Assembly (NCBI GenBank): GCA_026004195.1
Contig: BPIQ01000001.1
Span: 62,001-126,000 of the forward strand
Source of the DNA: Candidatus Binatia bacterium
Lineage (GTDB): Bacteria > Desulfobacterota > Binatia > HRBIN30 > BPIQ01
DNA length: 64,000 nt
Reading direction: 5' to 3'
Made by a program: the position numbers and the translations under genes. Of this stretch, positions 29,601 to 40,039 are shown piece after piece. Each line of letters begins with the position of its first letter. The stretch's first letter is position 1. Under the pieces are notes generated by a model that was not told where the DNA came from, did no database searches, and saw only the letters and a program-made list of their open reading frames with translations.

Positions 29601-30165
29601 CGGATGAGCGCGGAGAGCGCGCGGCCCGGCGAGGCGCGATGGCGAGACGTCGCTTCAATGGGGCCGCGCTCGGATGAGCGCGGAGAGGAGGTCGTCCGCG
29701 TCGAGCGCCGTCGAGCGTCCGCTTCAATGGGGCCGCGCTCGGATGAGCGCGGAGAGCTCAACCTCACGCACACCGCACCGCCGAGTCCCGCGCTTCAATG
29801 GGGCCGCGCTCGGATGAGCGCGGAGAGTCGACCGTGAGGCGCTCGACGCAGCTCGCGTGCGGCTTCAATGGGGCCGCGCTCGGATGAGCGCGGAGAGGAC
29901 GCGCCGACGTCGGCGCCGCCCGCGGCTACGGCTTCAATGGGGCCGCGCTCGGATGAGCGCGGAGAGCTCAGGGATCGCGGTGATGGACTTGGCGCGCTTC
30001 AATGGGGCCGCGCTCGGATGAGCGCGGAGAGGTCGACGGCGGATCTGCTCGCCGCGAGCGGCTTCAATGGGGCCGCGCTCGGATGAGCGCGGAGAGCAGC
30101 TCGGGCATCGACGAGCTCCGAGTCCTCGCGCTTCAATGGGGCCGCGCTCGGATGAGCGCGGAGAG
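26613..30165 (-). CRISPR. CRISPR array, 52 repeats and 51 spacers, type I-G
   Basis: Fifty-two 36-base repeats, 51 of them apparently identical, with spacers of 29-37 bases. On the plus strand the repeat starts GCTTCAATGGGG and contains the palindrome CCGCGCTC-GGAT-GAGCGCGG. On the minus strand it ends CCCCATTGAAGC, the usual 3' end of type I repeats, which gives an eight-base crRNA handle ATTGAAGC. The minus strand is therefore the transcribed one and the leader lies at the right end, next to cas4-cas1. The leftmost repeat (26613-26648) has lost its handle end, as trailer repeats do. Short open frames across the array come only from its repeat structure. Confidence 0.98.
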
Positions 30166-30348
30166 GGCATCGTTCCAAGGGGGCGATTTTCAAAGAGCGA
30201 ACGGCGCCTTTGCGAGAGGTGGCGCGATGCGACTATGCAACGGCCGGCAATCGCGTTGCAAGGGGGGAAAATCCGCCGATTTCTCCATGGGTTGCAGCCT
30301 TCGAGCACCCGCTGGTGTTTTGCGATCACCTCGCCTCTCGCGAGCCGG
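30166..30348 (-). promoter_or_regulatory. Probable CRISPR leader
   Basis: This spacer between the newest repeat and the cas4-cas1 stop has less GC than its surroundings (for example GCGATTTTCAAAGAGCG and AAGGGGGGAAAATCC). Given the array orientation, it should hold the array promoter and the integration-anchoring site. No specific promoter boxes were identified. Confidence 0.6.
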
Positions 30349-32142
30349 TCAGCGAGTTTCGAATCCCGCGTAACGAGAAAGCTCACCGGTGACGACTCTT
30401 GCCAGAAGCCGCGCCTGGATTTCGAGGACGCGGCGGTAGTTTACGCGGTAGCCGAACGCGGGGTGCGTGACAAGGGTATCCATCCTCTGTTCGTAGGCCC
30501 TGAGGAACGCCTTTCGCCCCCGGGCTTTGAGAGCGACCGCCGGCCCGACGCGGACGAAGTCTTCGGAAGTTACCATACGAGTGTTGAGTGCGGTGATGAC
30601 CACGGAGTCCGCAACGAGCGGACGAAAGCCCTCCATGAGATCGAGCGCGAGCGCGGGGCGCCCGAATCGGGGTTCGTGAAAGAAGCCGAGAAAAGGATCG
30701 AAGCCGATCGTGTGGCAGACGATGGTGAGGTCCTTCGTGAGCAGCGCGTAGGCGAACGACAGCAACGCGTTCACCGGGTCCACGGGCGGCCTGCGGTTCC
30801 GTTTTTCGAACTCGAAGGAAAATGCGGGGTCCGTGTCCTCCGGCTCGCGTTTGATCATTCCCGAGAAGTGCTGGAAGTAGAGCCGCGCCGCGACGCCCTC
30901 GATGCCGAGAAGCTCTTCGGTCGACTCCGCGCTCTCGGCGAGTTCCGCGTAGTGCTTGAGCTGCCGGAGCACGAGAGCCGGTGGCTCGACGTGGTTCCGC
31001 ATCAGAAGCGTGCGTTGGTTGCGGATCTTGCTTGCGACCAGAGAGCGCGAGACGCCGAGACGGAACTCGCGATCGCTCGCTCTCGCGAACTGTGCGCGGC
31101 GGAGGAACACGTTCTTGAGACCGAGCCCGGTCGTCAGGCCGTAGAACCATCCTCCGTACGAGAAATGGGCGATCGGCTTTTCGGCCCAGCAGAGACCCTG
31201 GAGCGCACTTGCCGTGAGCTGGACGTTGCCGAAAACGTTCACCTGCGAGATCTCGTTCATCCGCACTTCCTGGACCACTTTTTCCCTGTCCTTGATCCGC
31301 AGGACCTCGCCGGTCTTTCCGATCGTGAGCCCGTGCCCGGTCACGTAAAGGGGTCGCAAATCGTCCCGAGCCGGGACCAGGCGGCGAGGCTCGGCCGGAA
31401 GATAGGGGAAAGGCGGAGACTCGGGCGAGTCGGGGAAAAGCTCGAGCTGTCGTCCCGCTACGAGAGCGTCCGTGGCCGCGCAGAGGTTGGTTTCGTCGGG
31501 AAGGCAAATCGAGACGAGTGAGCAGCGGGGGCACTTCGGGCTGTCGACGAGTGGAGGTGGGATTTCGCCGCTCGCTGCCAGGGCCTTGGCGGCTTCGAGC
31601 GCTTCGAGTGTCTCCGTGACCAGCGCCTCGTCGATGGGCACGCGGACGCGCTGTCGTGTGGCGTCGTAATAGACGATTCCTTCGTCGCAACGATAGCCGT
31701 TGTCGCGCAGGACGAGCGCCTGCGCGCAGATCTGGACTCGATCGGCGGGCCAGGCCGCCGGACCCTCGGGTGTCTCGGCTGGCCGCCCCTTCTTGTAGTC
31801 GACGGGGGTGGCCTTCTCACCCTCGCCTTCGACGAGGTCGATCTTGGCGATGAGCCCGAACCGCTCGCTCGAAAGCGTGACCGACCGCGAGTGGAACCGC
31901 TCTTCGCCGTCCGGAGAAGGGAGCGCGTCTTCTTTCCCTTCGATCTTTTCGTGGCGCAAGGCCCCCTCGACGGTGTCGGCATTGTGGGCGAAGAGCGCGT
32001 CGACCCACTCGTAGAAAAAAAGGCGAGGGCAGTAGACGAATTCGTTGAGCATCCTCGCGGGAAGGTACTCCGGAAGCTGTCGGGCCGGCGGTCGGTCCGA
32101 CGGCTGGGGATCGGGAAGGGGCGATTTCAGGTTCTCCGCCAT
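30349..32142 (-). CDS. cas4-cas1: Cas4-Cas1 fusion, CRISPR adaptation integrase and PAM-selecting nuclease
   Basis: A 597-residue fusion that trims and integrates new spacers. The N-terminal Cas4 part (about 30-215) has the first cluster Cys in EFVYCPRLFFYEW (Cys38), the RecB-type nuclease strand TPVDYKKGRP, and the other cluster cysteines in KCPRCSLVSICLP. The Cas1 part (from about residue 265, PLYVTGHGLTIGKTG) carries the metal-binding Glu in LLGIEGVAARLYF, His in FFHEPRFGRPALALD and an acidic residue in LMEGFRPLVAD. Such fusions are typical of type I-G (former I-U), where Cas4 selects PAM-bearing prespacers; they also occur in V-B, but no Cas12 is present. The start overlaps the cas2 stop in ATGA. 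Confidence 0.96.
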   Translation of the reverse strand: MAENLKSPLPDPQPSDRPPARQLPEYLPARMLNEFVYCPRLFFYEWVDALFAHNADTVEGALRHEKIEGKEDALPSPDGEERFHSRSVTLSSERFGLIAKIDLVEGEGEKATPVDYKKGRPAETPEGPAAWPADRVQICAQALVLRDNGYRCDEGIVYYDATRQRVRVPIDEALVTETLEALEAAKALAASGEIPPPLVDSPKCPRCSLVSICLPDETNLCAATDALVAGRQLELFPDSPESPPFPYLPAEPRRLVPARDDLRPLYVTGHGLTIGKTGEVLRIKDREKVVQEVRMNEISQVNVFGNVQLTASALQGLCWAEKPIAHFSYGGWFYGLTTGLGLKNVFLRRAQFARASDREFRLGVSRSLVASKIRNQRTLLMRNHVEPPALVLRQLKHYAELAESAESTEELLGIEGVAARLYFQHFSGMIKREPEDTDPAFSFEFEKRNRRPPVDPVNALLSFAYALLTKDLTIVCHTIGFDPFLGFFHEPRFGRPALALDLMEGFRPLVADSVVITALNTRMVTSEDFVRVGPAVALKARGRKAFLRAYEQRMDTLVTHPAFGYRVNYRRVLEIQARLLARVVTGELSRYAGFETR

Positions 32143-32450
32143 CAGTCGTCGCGCTCCCCGTCGACGACGATGCAGGGGCTGTCGATCGGCGAGTAGGGTT
32201 TGCCGAGCGCCGTGATCACCCTGTCACCGCGACCTTCGGTCGGCCCGAGATCGACGAAGAGTACCTGGTCTTCGCGGTGATCGATGATTTCGCTCAGCGC
32301 GTGGCGGCACCGCGCGAGGTCCGTGGGCGTGAACTGGCACTCGAAAACCGAGTACTGAAGGTGGTCTCCGAAGTCCCGCATCGTCTTGAAAACCTTGCGA
32401 AGCCGCTTGTCGTCGCAGATGTCGTAGCAGACGAGGTACGTCTTGCGCAC
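32142..32450 (-). CDS. cas2: Cas2, CRISPR adaptation dimer
   Basis: Small ferredoxin-fold protein (102 residues) that bridges two Cas1 dimers in the integration complex. It opens with RKTYLVCYDICDDKRLRKVF, the Cas2 first strand and conserved Asp, followed by FGDHLQYSVFECQFT and the C-terminal strand VLFVDLGPTEG. The GTG at 32450 is chosen because family members begin at this point; the frame is open further upstream but unconserved. It overlaps cas4-cas1 by four bases. Upstream, 32451-32858 contains no gene and separates the adaptation genes from the inserted ATPase, so they may have their own promoter. Confidence 0.95.
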   Translation of the reverse strand: MRKTYLVCYDICDDKRLRKVFKTMRDFGDHLQYSVFECQFTPTDLARCRHALSEIIDHREDQVLFVDLGPTEGRGDRVITALGKPYSPIDSPCIVVDGERDD

Positions 32451-32858
32451 CGCAAGCTGTCGGCGTTGCAAGGAGCCTGCCAGGGCCCGTTGGCGCCGGT
32501 CGTGCGCTTGCGAGTAGAGGTTCGGTCGAACCAACCGGGGGGTCCGGCACGACGTGGGTGCGGAAGCGTCGAAGCCCGTCGGGTTCTACGGAAGCTGGAA
32601 GGAGCCGCGTGAAGGCCGCTTTTACTGCGGCTCGGCGGGGGGAGCAGGCGTGAGGTGAGGAGGATCGGGGGCGAAGGGGCGCCGAGACGAGACTCCTCGG
32701 GAGAGGTGGGGAAGGTGCGCAGGCGGGAGGGATCGCGTGGGCCTGGTCCGAAGCCGCACCCGGTGGCGGCGACGCGTGGCCGGCGCGTAAATGCCCTTCG
32801 AGCCACCGGCTCTGCACCGGCTGTGGAGGCCGCGCCGAGCCGCGCCGATGCTCGGACT
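32451..32858. other. Non-coding gap between cas2 and the AAA+ ATPase
   Basis: I see no protein-like frame here. This is unusual inside an otherwise tightly packed cas operon and probably marks a junction created when the ATPase gene entered. It may hold the cas2/cas4-cas1 promoter. Confidence 0.45.
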
Positions 32859-34103
32859 TCAAAGAATTTTCCACCAGGGCGCTGCGAGAACGCGCCGCGT
32901 GAGGGGAAACACCTCCTCGCCCGCGTAAAGTAGAAGCCCACCCCGGGCCTTGTCGGCGTACTCGTCGAGAAAAACCTCGAGTCCTTTCGCATCCCGGGGG
33001 CCGACGCGCGTGGCGGCTTTGACTTCGATGGGGAGGAGCCTCCTCGGTGTCTCGATCACGAAGTCGACCTCCGTGCCGTCGGCCGTGCGCCAGTAGAGGA
33101 TATTGGGGCGGAGAATCTCGGTCTCTCGCCAAGCCAGGAGGTCGAGGAGAATCAGGTTCTCGAGGTGCGCGCCGCGCGGTTCCGTCTCCCCGCTCAGGTA
33201 AAGGGCGAACCCGGTATCGCCCCAGTAGAGTTTCGGCGCCTTGATGAGCCGCTTCGTGCGGTTCACGGAGTAGGCGGGAAGCCGGATGGCGAGAAAGCTC
33301 GCTTCGAGGACGTTCAGAAAACGATGCACCTGGGGCTGGCTCAGCCCGACGTCGCGGCCGAGTTCCGCCTGATTGAGGAGCGAGCCGATCCGCAGGCAAG
33401 CTGCCTGCGCTAGCCTGCGAAAGTCGCCGAGGTTTTCCACTGCCCGCAGGTCCGGCAAGTCGCGCTCGAGGTACGTCTGGAGGTAGCCCGAGAACCAGTG
33501 GGCTCGCTCCTCGTGCGTGGTCAGTTCGTGGGCGGGAACGGGGAAGCCGCCGCGGCGGACGACCTCGTGCCAGTCCGAGCGCGCCACGCTTTCGGCTTCG
33601 AGGACCTCCTTCCACCTGGTTGGTGGGACCGAAAGAAGCTCCCGCCATCGTCCGGTACGTCCCAGACCCCGGATCTCTGCCACCGTCAGCGGCCAGAGTG
33701 TTACGTAGGACGCACGGCCCGCGAGCGACTCACCGATCCGCCGCAGCATCAGCAGATTCGCCGATCCGGTGAGGACGAAGCGGCCGGGGCGGCGCGGCCG
33801 GTCGCGGTCTACGGCACGCTTGACGGCGATCAGCAGGTCCTTGGCCCGCTGTACCTCGTCGAGCACCAGTTCGGGTGCGCGCGAGACGAGCGCCTCCGGG
33901 TCGGCTTCGGCCTGCAGGCGCACGGTCAGGTCGTCGAGTGTAAGGTAGGGGCGCTCGGCCAGCACGGGTTGGGACCGAACCAGCGTCGTTTTTCCCGTCT
34001 GGCGGGCGCCGAGGAGGACGACGACGGGCACGACTCGGAGAGCCGCGTCGAGGGCGCGGCTGGCCGCGCGCGGTAGGATCCGCGTGCTACCGTGCCTTTC
34101 CAC
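32859..34103 (-). CDS. AAA+ ATPase with C-terminal DUF4143 domain, inserted in the cas operon
   Basis: Cytoplasmic ATPase of 414 residues from a family often found as solitary, horizontally moved genes with suspected toxin-antitoxin or defence roles. Visible: Walker A GARQTGKT (residues 32-39), Walker B PELVLDEVQRA, a sensor in GRFVLTGSANLLML, a winged-helix-like segment (LGRDVGLSQPQVHRFLNVLE), and the DUF4143 domain with the nuclease-like core GTEVDFVIETP ... LPIEVKAA. The GTG at 34103 gives the normal N-terminus (ILPRAASRALDAAL). It is not a known part of type I-G systems. Two broken relatives lie at 8153-8262 and 41786-42147. Confidence 0.87.
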   Translation of the reverse strand: MERHGSTRILPRAASRALDAALRVVPVVVLLGARQTGKTTLVRSQPVLAERPYLTLDDLTVRLQAEADPEALVSRAPELVLDEVQRAKDLLIAVKRAVDRDRPRRPGRFVLTGSANLLMLRRIGESLAGRASYVTLWPLTVAEIRGLGRTGRWRELLSVPPTRWKEVLEAESVARSDWHEVVRRGGFPVPAHELTTHEERAHWFSGYLQTYLERDLPDLRAVENLGDFRRLAQAACLRIGSLLNQAELGRDVGLSQPQVHRFLNVLEASFLAIRLPAYSVNRTKRLIKAPKLYWGDTGFALYLSGETEPRGAHLENLILLDLLAWRETEILRPNILYWRTADGTEVDFVIETPRRLLPIEVKAATRVGPRDAKGLEVFLDEYADKARGGLLLYAGEEVFPLTRRVLAAPWWKIL

Positions 34104-34195
34104 GCAGGAATGATAATCATACTCAAAAGGAATGGTCAACTTTCCTCCGTCGGCCCCCCGCCCAGAGCTAATTGCCGGGCGAGGAGGGAGAAAGG

Positions 34196-35329
34196 TCAAC
34201 AGACTCTTCGGGACGGCGAGAAGTTGAGCTTCCGGTTCGCGCCTTCGCCGACCTCGATTCGCTCGGCCCGAAAGACCGCCGCAATTCCACGAGATCGCAG
34301 CACGGTGGGATCGGGGCGTTCCTCGACGAGAAGCCGGAGCTGAACGAGGGACCGAACCCCGTCCAACCCTACCGGGTACTGCCAGAGGGGCCAGGTGAAA
34401 GTCCGGCCCTCGTAATCCCAGCCAGCCGTTACGAGACGCGAGCCCACAGGGGCACTGGGGAACAGAGCGAGCGCACGGTAAGCGAGCAGGTTCGCCATCC
34501 ACACGGTGCGCGGTCTGTTGTCCGACGCGGTGGGGTCTCGGTCCATGAGCGCGTAGCGGCGGTCTTCGATCGGATCCCACCGCAGGGAGAGACCTTCGTC
34601 CCGATAGTCCCACGGCGCGAAAAGTACGGACTGCACTCGGTCCTCGGCGACCCGTGCCATCAACTGTCGCGCGGTGTCGAGAAAAAACTGGTGCCCGGAG
34701 CCGGTTACGAAACAGAAGGGGGTCGGCTGAATCGCCTCCGACCGCGCCTGCAAACAGGCGTCGCTCCCGAAGGCAGCCAGCAAATCCAGAGACCCGCGGC
34801 TTGCCGAAGTGCTCTCCGCGGCCAGTGTAGCTGCGAGTGTACGAAATTCCTCGCTCGTACAGTCGATTCGCTTGCCGAGGGCGAGTTCGGGGCTGGGGAC
34901 GGCCTCGCGCAGAGCTTCGAGCCAAAGCCTTCGCTTCTCTTCGTATTCCCGCTGGAGGGGCAGTAGCTCGCGCTCGACGGCTTCCGAGCGAGCCGCTCCG
35001 CGAAGACCTCTTTTTTTGATTTCCCCGAGCTTTTTCTTGATGGCCGTCTTGGCATTTTCCATCTCGTGCTGCGCCTCGGCACGTCGCGTTTCGGCTTTCG
35101 GGTCGATGCTCGCACCTCGTAGCGCATCGCTCACCGCGCGGCTCAGGTCGCTTGGATCGTGCGCGGCGACGCCTTCGAGGACCGGCGTCCATCGAGGCGC
35201 CTCCATCCACCGCAGTTTCGGCTCGCCCAGACGAGCCTCCGAAAGGCTCGCGAGCGCGCCGAGAGCAGCCAGAAAGCCGAGCGGGTTCGCCCCGTCGAGA
35301 CCGCGGAGTTCGAAGGCGCGGGTTGTCAC
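34196..35329 (-). CDS. csb3: Csb3-like type I-G CRISPR protein, candidate large subunit (Cas8)
   Basis: Protein of 377 residues encoded directly after cas3, with its GTG start overlapping the cas3 stop (GTGA). It begins with ELRGLDGANPLGFLAALGAL, a hallmark of the Csb3 group in Geobacter-like I-G systems. It then has a long charged coiled coil (EAQHEMENAKTAIKKKLGEI) and a C-terminal region with FCFVTGSGHQFFLDTARQLM and TAGWDYEGRTFTWPLWQYP. In I-G loci the gene beside cas3 is thought to supply the Cas8-type, PAM-sensing large subunit; that role is inferred from position and the N-terminal motif, not from catalytic residues. Confidence 0.68.
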   Translation of the reverse strand: MTTRAFELRGLDGANPLGFLAALGALASLSEARLGEPKLRWMEAPRWTPVLEGVAAHDPSDLSRAVSDALRGASIDPKAETRRAEAQHEMENAKTAIKKKLGEIKKRGLRGAARSEAVERELLPLQREYEEKRRLWLEALREAVPSPELALGKRIDCTSEEFRTLAATLAAESTSASRGSLDLLAAFGSDACLQARSEAIQPTPFCFVTGSGHQFFLDTARQLMARVAEDRVQSVLFAPWDYRDEGLSLRWDPIEDRRYALMDRDPTASDNRPRTVWMANLLAYRALALFPSAPVGSRLVTAGWDYEGRTFTWPLWQYPVGLDGVRSLVQLRLLVEERPDPTVLRSRGIAAVFRAERIEVGEGANRKLNFSPSRRVC

Positions 35330-38253
35330 GGGCGCGTCTCCTCGGCGACCACGAAATTGCTCGCATACCAGTCGGCCAGCCGAACTATCGCCTCGAGGTA
35401 AGCGAGGCCCCACCAGCCGTAGCGGCGAGTCATCCGCCAGAAGCGGTCCAACAACCCGGAGTCGAGTCGGTGAGGTGGTGCGAGGTCGGACCGTACGGTC
35501 GCCTCGAGAACGAGCTCTGCTTCGCCGAACCTTGCGTGGATCCCCGGAGGCGAAGTGTCGAGACAGACCGGGGCGAAGGGGCGTCCGTGGCCGTGGTGAC
35601 TGGCTACCAGGTGGAGCACCAGGTCGGCCAGCGTTTCGTCCGTGGGGAGTTCGGCGAACCGCCGGGCGAGTTCCATCGAAAGCATCTCGTGGCGGAAATT
35701 TTCGGGAAGACCAGTCGCGTCACGGATCACTCTGCGGCGAGCGGGAGAGGATGGCACGGAGGCCGACTTGGCAATGGGAACCTCGGCGAGGGCAGCAGCG
35801 ACTTCGTCACCGTGCCGGAGCATGAGCTGAAAGCGGGGGTCGGTCTTGCCGGTGTCGTGCCACAGGGCAGCAAGACACACGGCTTTCCCGAGGTGTTCGG
35901 GGAGGCATCGGACGGCGATCTTCTCCGCTGCGCGGCGCACCAACTTCGAGTGCTCTTCGAGAGCGACATCCCGCTCGGCCGCGGACGCCAGGTCGTCGTC
36001 GTCCGCGAAAAGGTCCGGCTCGGGTCCGGGCTTTTTTCTCGCACGCCCGACGAGGATCACCCCGCCTGCAGGGTGTTCGAGCAGACGTCCCGTGCGGACT
36101 TCGTCCAGAAGGGCGAGCCACCACCGTGGTGGAGGTGCCGGCGATCCGTCGTCCGGCCGGCGGTAGTCGAGCAGGGCCTGGATCGTCTCCTGGACAACGT
36201 CGCGCTCGGGAGAGGGCGAGGTCGCGACGTCGACGAGGTCTTTCACTGGAGGGCAATCGAGCCAGCGCGCGAGCACGGCACGGTTCAGGCGAACAGCGGC
36301 CGGGTGCCCGGTCCGGGCGCGAGCGGCTTCCCAGAGATCCAGTCCTTCTTTGCCCAACGCCGTCGCTCCTGTGGCCTGGCCCAGTGCCTCGATTCCGTAG
36401 GACGCGGGGACTACCACCACGTCGCCCGGACCGATTTCCGCCGCGCTCCACGCTACTTTCGAGCGATCACGGCCTCGCCAGAGGAGACACGGCCGGATCC
36501 GGCCGGCGCGCTCCCCGGACTCGGGGGATTCCCCGGCTACGCCCTCGACATCCGCCTCGTCTTGCGGCGAAGGCCGCTCACCGAGCCAGTTTCTCACCCG
36601 CCAGAGGGGGGCTTGCATCATCTCGCCGCTCGCCGGAGGGCACAGCGCGACCGTTTCGACCCATGATCCGGTGTCGTCGGCCTGCAGGTCACAACGCCAG
36701 ACCACGGACGCTTCGGGCTCGGCGGTTCTGCCGTGGAGATACAGCGAGATGTCGGGCTCGGGGTGAGGAGGCGGTGCGGTCTGGCAGAGGAGGTCGAGGT
36801 GAGCGGGAAGCAGCACGGGCGCTGCCTCGGCCGGCGCAAAAAGTGGACCAAGGTCGTCCACGCCCTCGAGGTGTCCGTCCAGAGCCGTCACGCCCATATC
36901 CACGACAGGCCGTCCCTCGGAGTCGGGCGTAGCGTGCTCGCCGAGCCACTTCCAGGTGGCCGAGAGCGAAGGACCGTACACCGGGTCGGCCTTCTTGGGT
37001 GCGATGTCCGCGTCTCGGATCAGAATCACCGCTGGGGCAGGGTCGGACGAACCGAACCTCGCGAGCCTTCCGAACCGCTGCCGGAGCGCGTCGAGGCTCG
37101 CGCATTCCGTGACGAGCGCATCGAAGCTGAAGTCGGCACCTACCTCGAGGCACTGCGTGGTGACCATCACCACCGGACGGTCCGGTTCCTCCGGTTGGAA
37201 CGCTCTCAGGTACCGGCTCCAGCGCTCCACCAGCTCGTCGCGCTCGAAGGGGCGGATTCGACCCGTGAGCAGGGTGACGTCGGCTTCCTCTTCGCCGAGC
37301 GAGTCTCGCAGCCGCGCGGCGATTTCCATGGCTGTGCGCACACGGTTCACCATGACCGCGACTCGTCGCCTCCCGGCACGGAGAAAGTCCGACGCCCTCT
37401 CCACAGCTTGGCCGACCAGGGGGTCGCCCTGACCACCTCGTGGGCGCTCGGTGCACACGAGCAGCGCGGGTTTGGATGTCTCGAGCCTGCGTTGCAACTC
37501 TGGATGGTCGAGCGCGGTCTCGCGTTCGGCGCCGGGGAAGATCGAACCGGGGTCGATCCCCTGCGGCGGCGTGGCCGACATCACGACGAACGCAAACGGT
37601 GTGGTTACGGGCTCTTCCGCCCACGCCGGACTCCGATACCGGCTCACCGCCTCGAGGGTTTCCAGGAACGGCACCGAGCAGTGGGCCTCGTCCAGCAAGA
37701 TCAGGCTGTCGTTCGCGGCCAAGCCTGCGAAGATCGACGCGGTGAGGAGACTGTGTCCGTATCCTCGGAAGAGAAGGCGCGAGCCCACCTGGTCCACGGT
37801 CGAAGTGACCACGGCGGGCTGGGAGGGAATCCGGGCCCAAGCGTCGTCGGTCAGGATGCCTCCCCGCAACCGCCCTACGGCGAGCGGTCGCTCCGTTCCC
37901 GCGAGTGCGCGCAGCCGGTCGGCGACTTCTTTGAGCGGACCCGTCTCGGCGGCCGCAAGTTTCTCCGCGAGTTTTCTGGCCCGCTCGAAAGCTTCGTCGA
38001 CGACGATGCGGCGGTCGACCACGAACCAAATTCGCCGGGGCGCGGTGCGTTCGGTCAGCGCCCGGTCGGCTTGCGTGGCGAGAGCCCAGACAGCGATGTC
38101 GATGCATGCGGTCTTGCCGGAGGCGGTGGGGAGATCGAGGGCTCGTGGCCACCGAGTGCGCGCGACGCGCTCCGCGAGCATGGATTGCCAGGGGAACGGG
38201 TCGCGATCCCAGAGGGCGCGGAAATAGGAGGTGAAGTCAGGAAAGGCGCTCAC
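35326..38253 (-). CDS. cas3: Cas3 helicase-nuclease with C-terminal HD domain, type I-G
   Basis: Effector that unwinds and degrades target DNA recruited by Cascade. The 975-residue protein starts with the helicase: FPWQSMLAERV, Walker A LPTASGKT (residues 41-48), DEAH box SLILLDEAHCSVP, motif III VVMSATPP, then motifs in VTTQCLEVGADFSFD and DALRQRFGRLARFG. The HD nuclease is at the C-terminus, with LAALWHDTGKTDPRF at about residue 800 and LVASHHGHGRPF after it. HD-last order is the mark of the GSU0051-type Cas3 of I-G (former I-U) loci, in contrast to the HD-first Cas3 of I-C and I-E. All key residues are present and the frame is unbroken. Confidence 0.95.
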   Translation of the reverse strand: MSAFPDFTSYFRALWDRDPFPWQSMLAERVARTRWPRALDLPTASGKTACIDIAVWALATQADRALTERTAPRRIWFVVDRRIVVDEAFERARKLAEKLAAAETGPLKEVADRLRALAGTERPLAVGRLRGGILTDDAWARIPSQPAVVTSTVDQVGSRLLFRGYGHSLLTASIFAGLAANDSLILLDEAHCSVPFLETLEAVSRYRSPAWAEEPVTTPFAFVVMSATPPQGIDPGSIFPGAERETALDHPELQRRLETSKPALLVCTERPRGGQGDPLVGQAVERASDFLRAGRRRVAVMVNRVRTAMEIAARLRDSLGEEEADVTLLTGRIRPFERDELVERWSRYLRAFQPEEPDRPVVMVTTQCLEVGADFSFDALVTECASLDALRQRFGRLARFGSSDPAPAVILIRDADIAPKKADPVYGPSLSATWKWLGEHATPDSEGRPVVDMGVTALDGHLEGVDDLGPLFAPAEAAPVLLPAHLDLLCQTAPPPHPEPDISLYLHGRTAEPEASVVWRCDLQADDTGSWVETVALCPPASGEMMQAPLWRVRNWLGERPSPQDEADVEGVAGESPESGERAGRIRPCLLWRGRDRSKVAWSAAEIGPGDVVVVPASYGIEALGQATGATALGKEGLDLWEAARARTGHPAAVRLNRAVLARWLDCPPVKDLVDVATSPSPERDVVQETIQALLDYRRPDDGSPAPPPRWWLALLDEVRTGRLLEHPAGGVILVGRARKKPGPEPDLFADDDDLASAAERDVALEEHSKLVRRAAEKIAVRCLPEHLGKAVCLAALWHDTGKTDPRFQLMLRHGDEVAAALAEVPIAKSASVPSSPARRRVIRDATGLPENFRHEMLSMELARRFAELPTDETLADLVLHLVASHHGHGRPFAPVCLDTSPPGIHARFGEAELVLEATVRSDLAPPHRLDSGLLDRFWRMTRRYGWWGLAYLEAIVRLADWYASNFVVAEETRP

Positions 38254-38443
38254 GCCGTGTTATCTCCGTGTGTCGGCCGTCCCCGCGCCGGAGGGCCGTC
38301 GGCTCGCAAAAACCATCGGAGAACCTCACACGTTCGGAAGGCTCAGCCGCAAGCATTGCCCTACCGTTCGACACCTCGCTCCCCGGGGAGCAGCTCCTTC
38401 TCCGAGCTTTCGGATACTTCATCGTAGCGACGGCTCGGAGCCT

Positions 38444-40037
<1,594 letters not shown>

Positions 40038-40039
40038 CT

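Noticed and set aside
26700..30100. Many short open frames with repeating peptides such as [10 protein letters not shown] or [12 protein letters not shown]
   Set aside because: They are translations of the CRISPR repeats and spacers, not genes.
30349..32142. Cas4-Cas1 fusion as part of a type V-B system
   Set aside because: No Cas12b gene is present, while an HD-last Cas3, Csb3 and remnants of Csb1 and Csb2 define type I-G.
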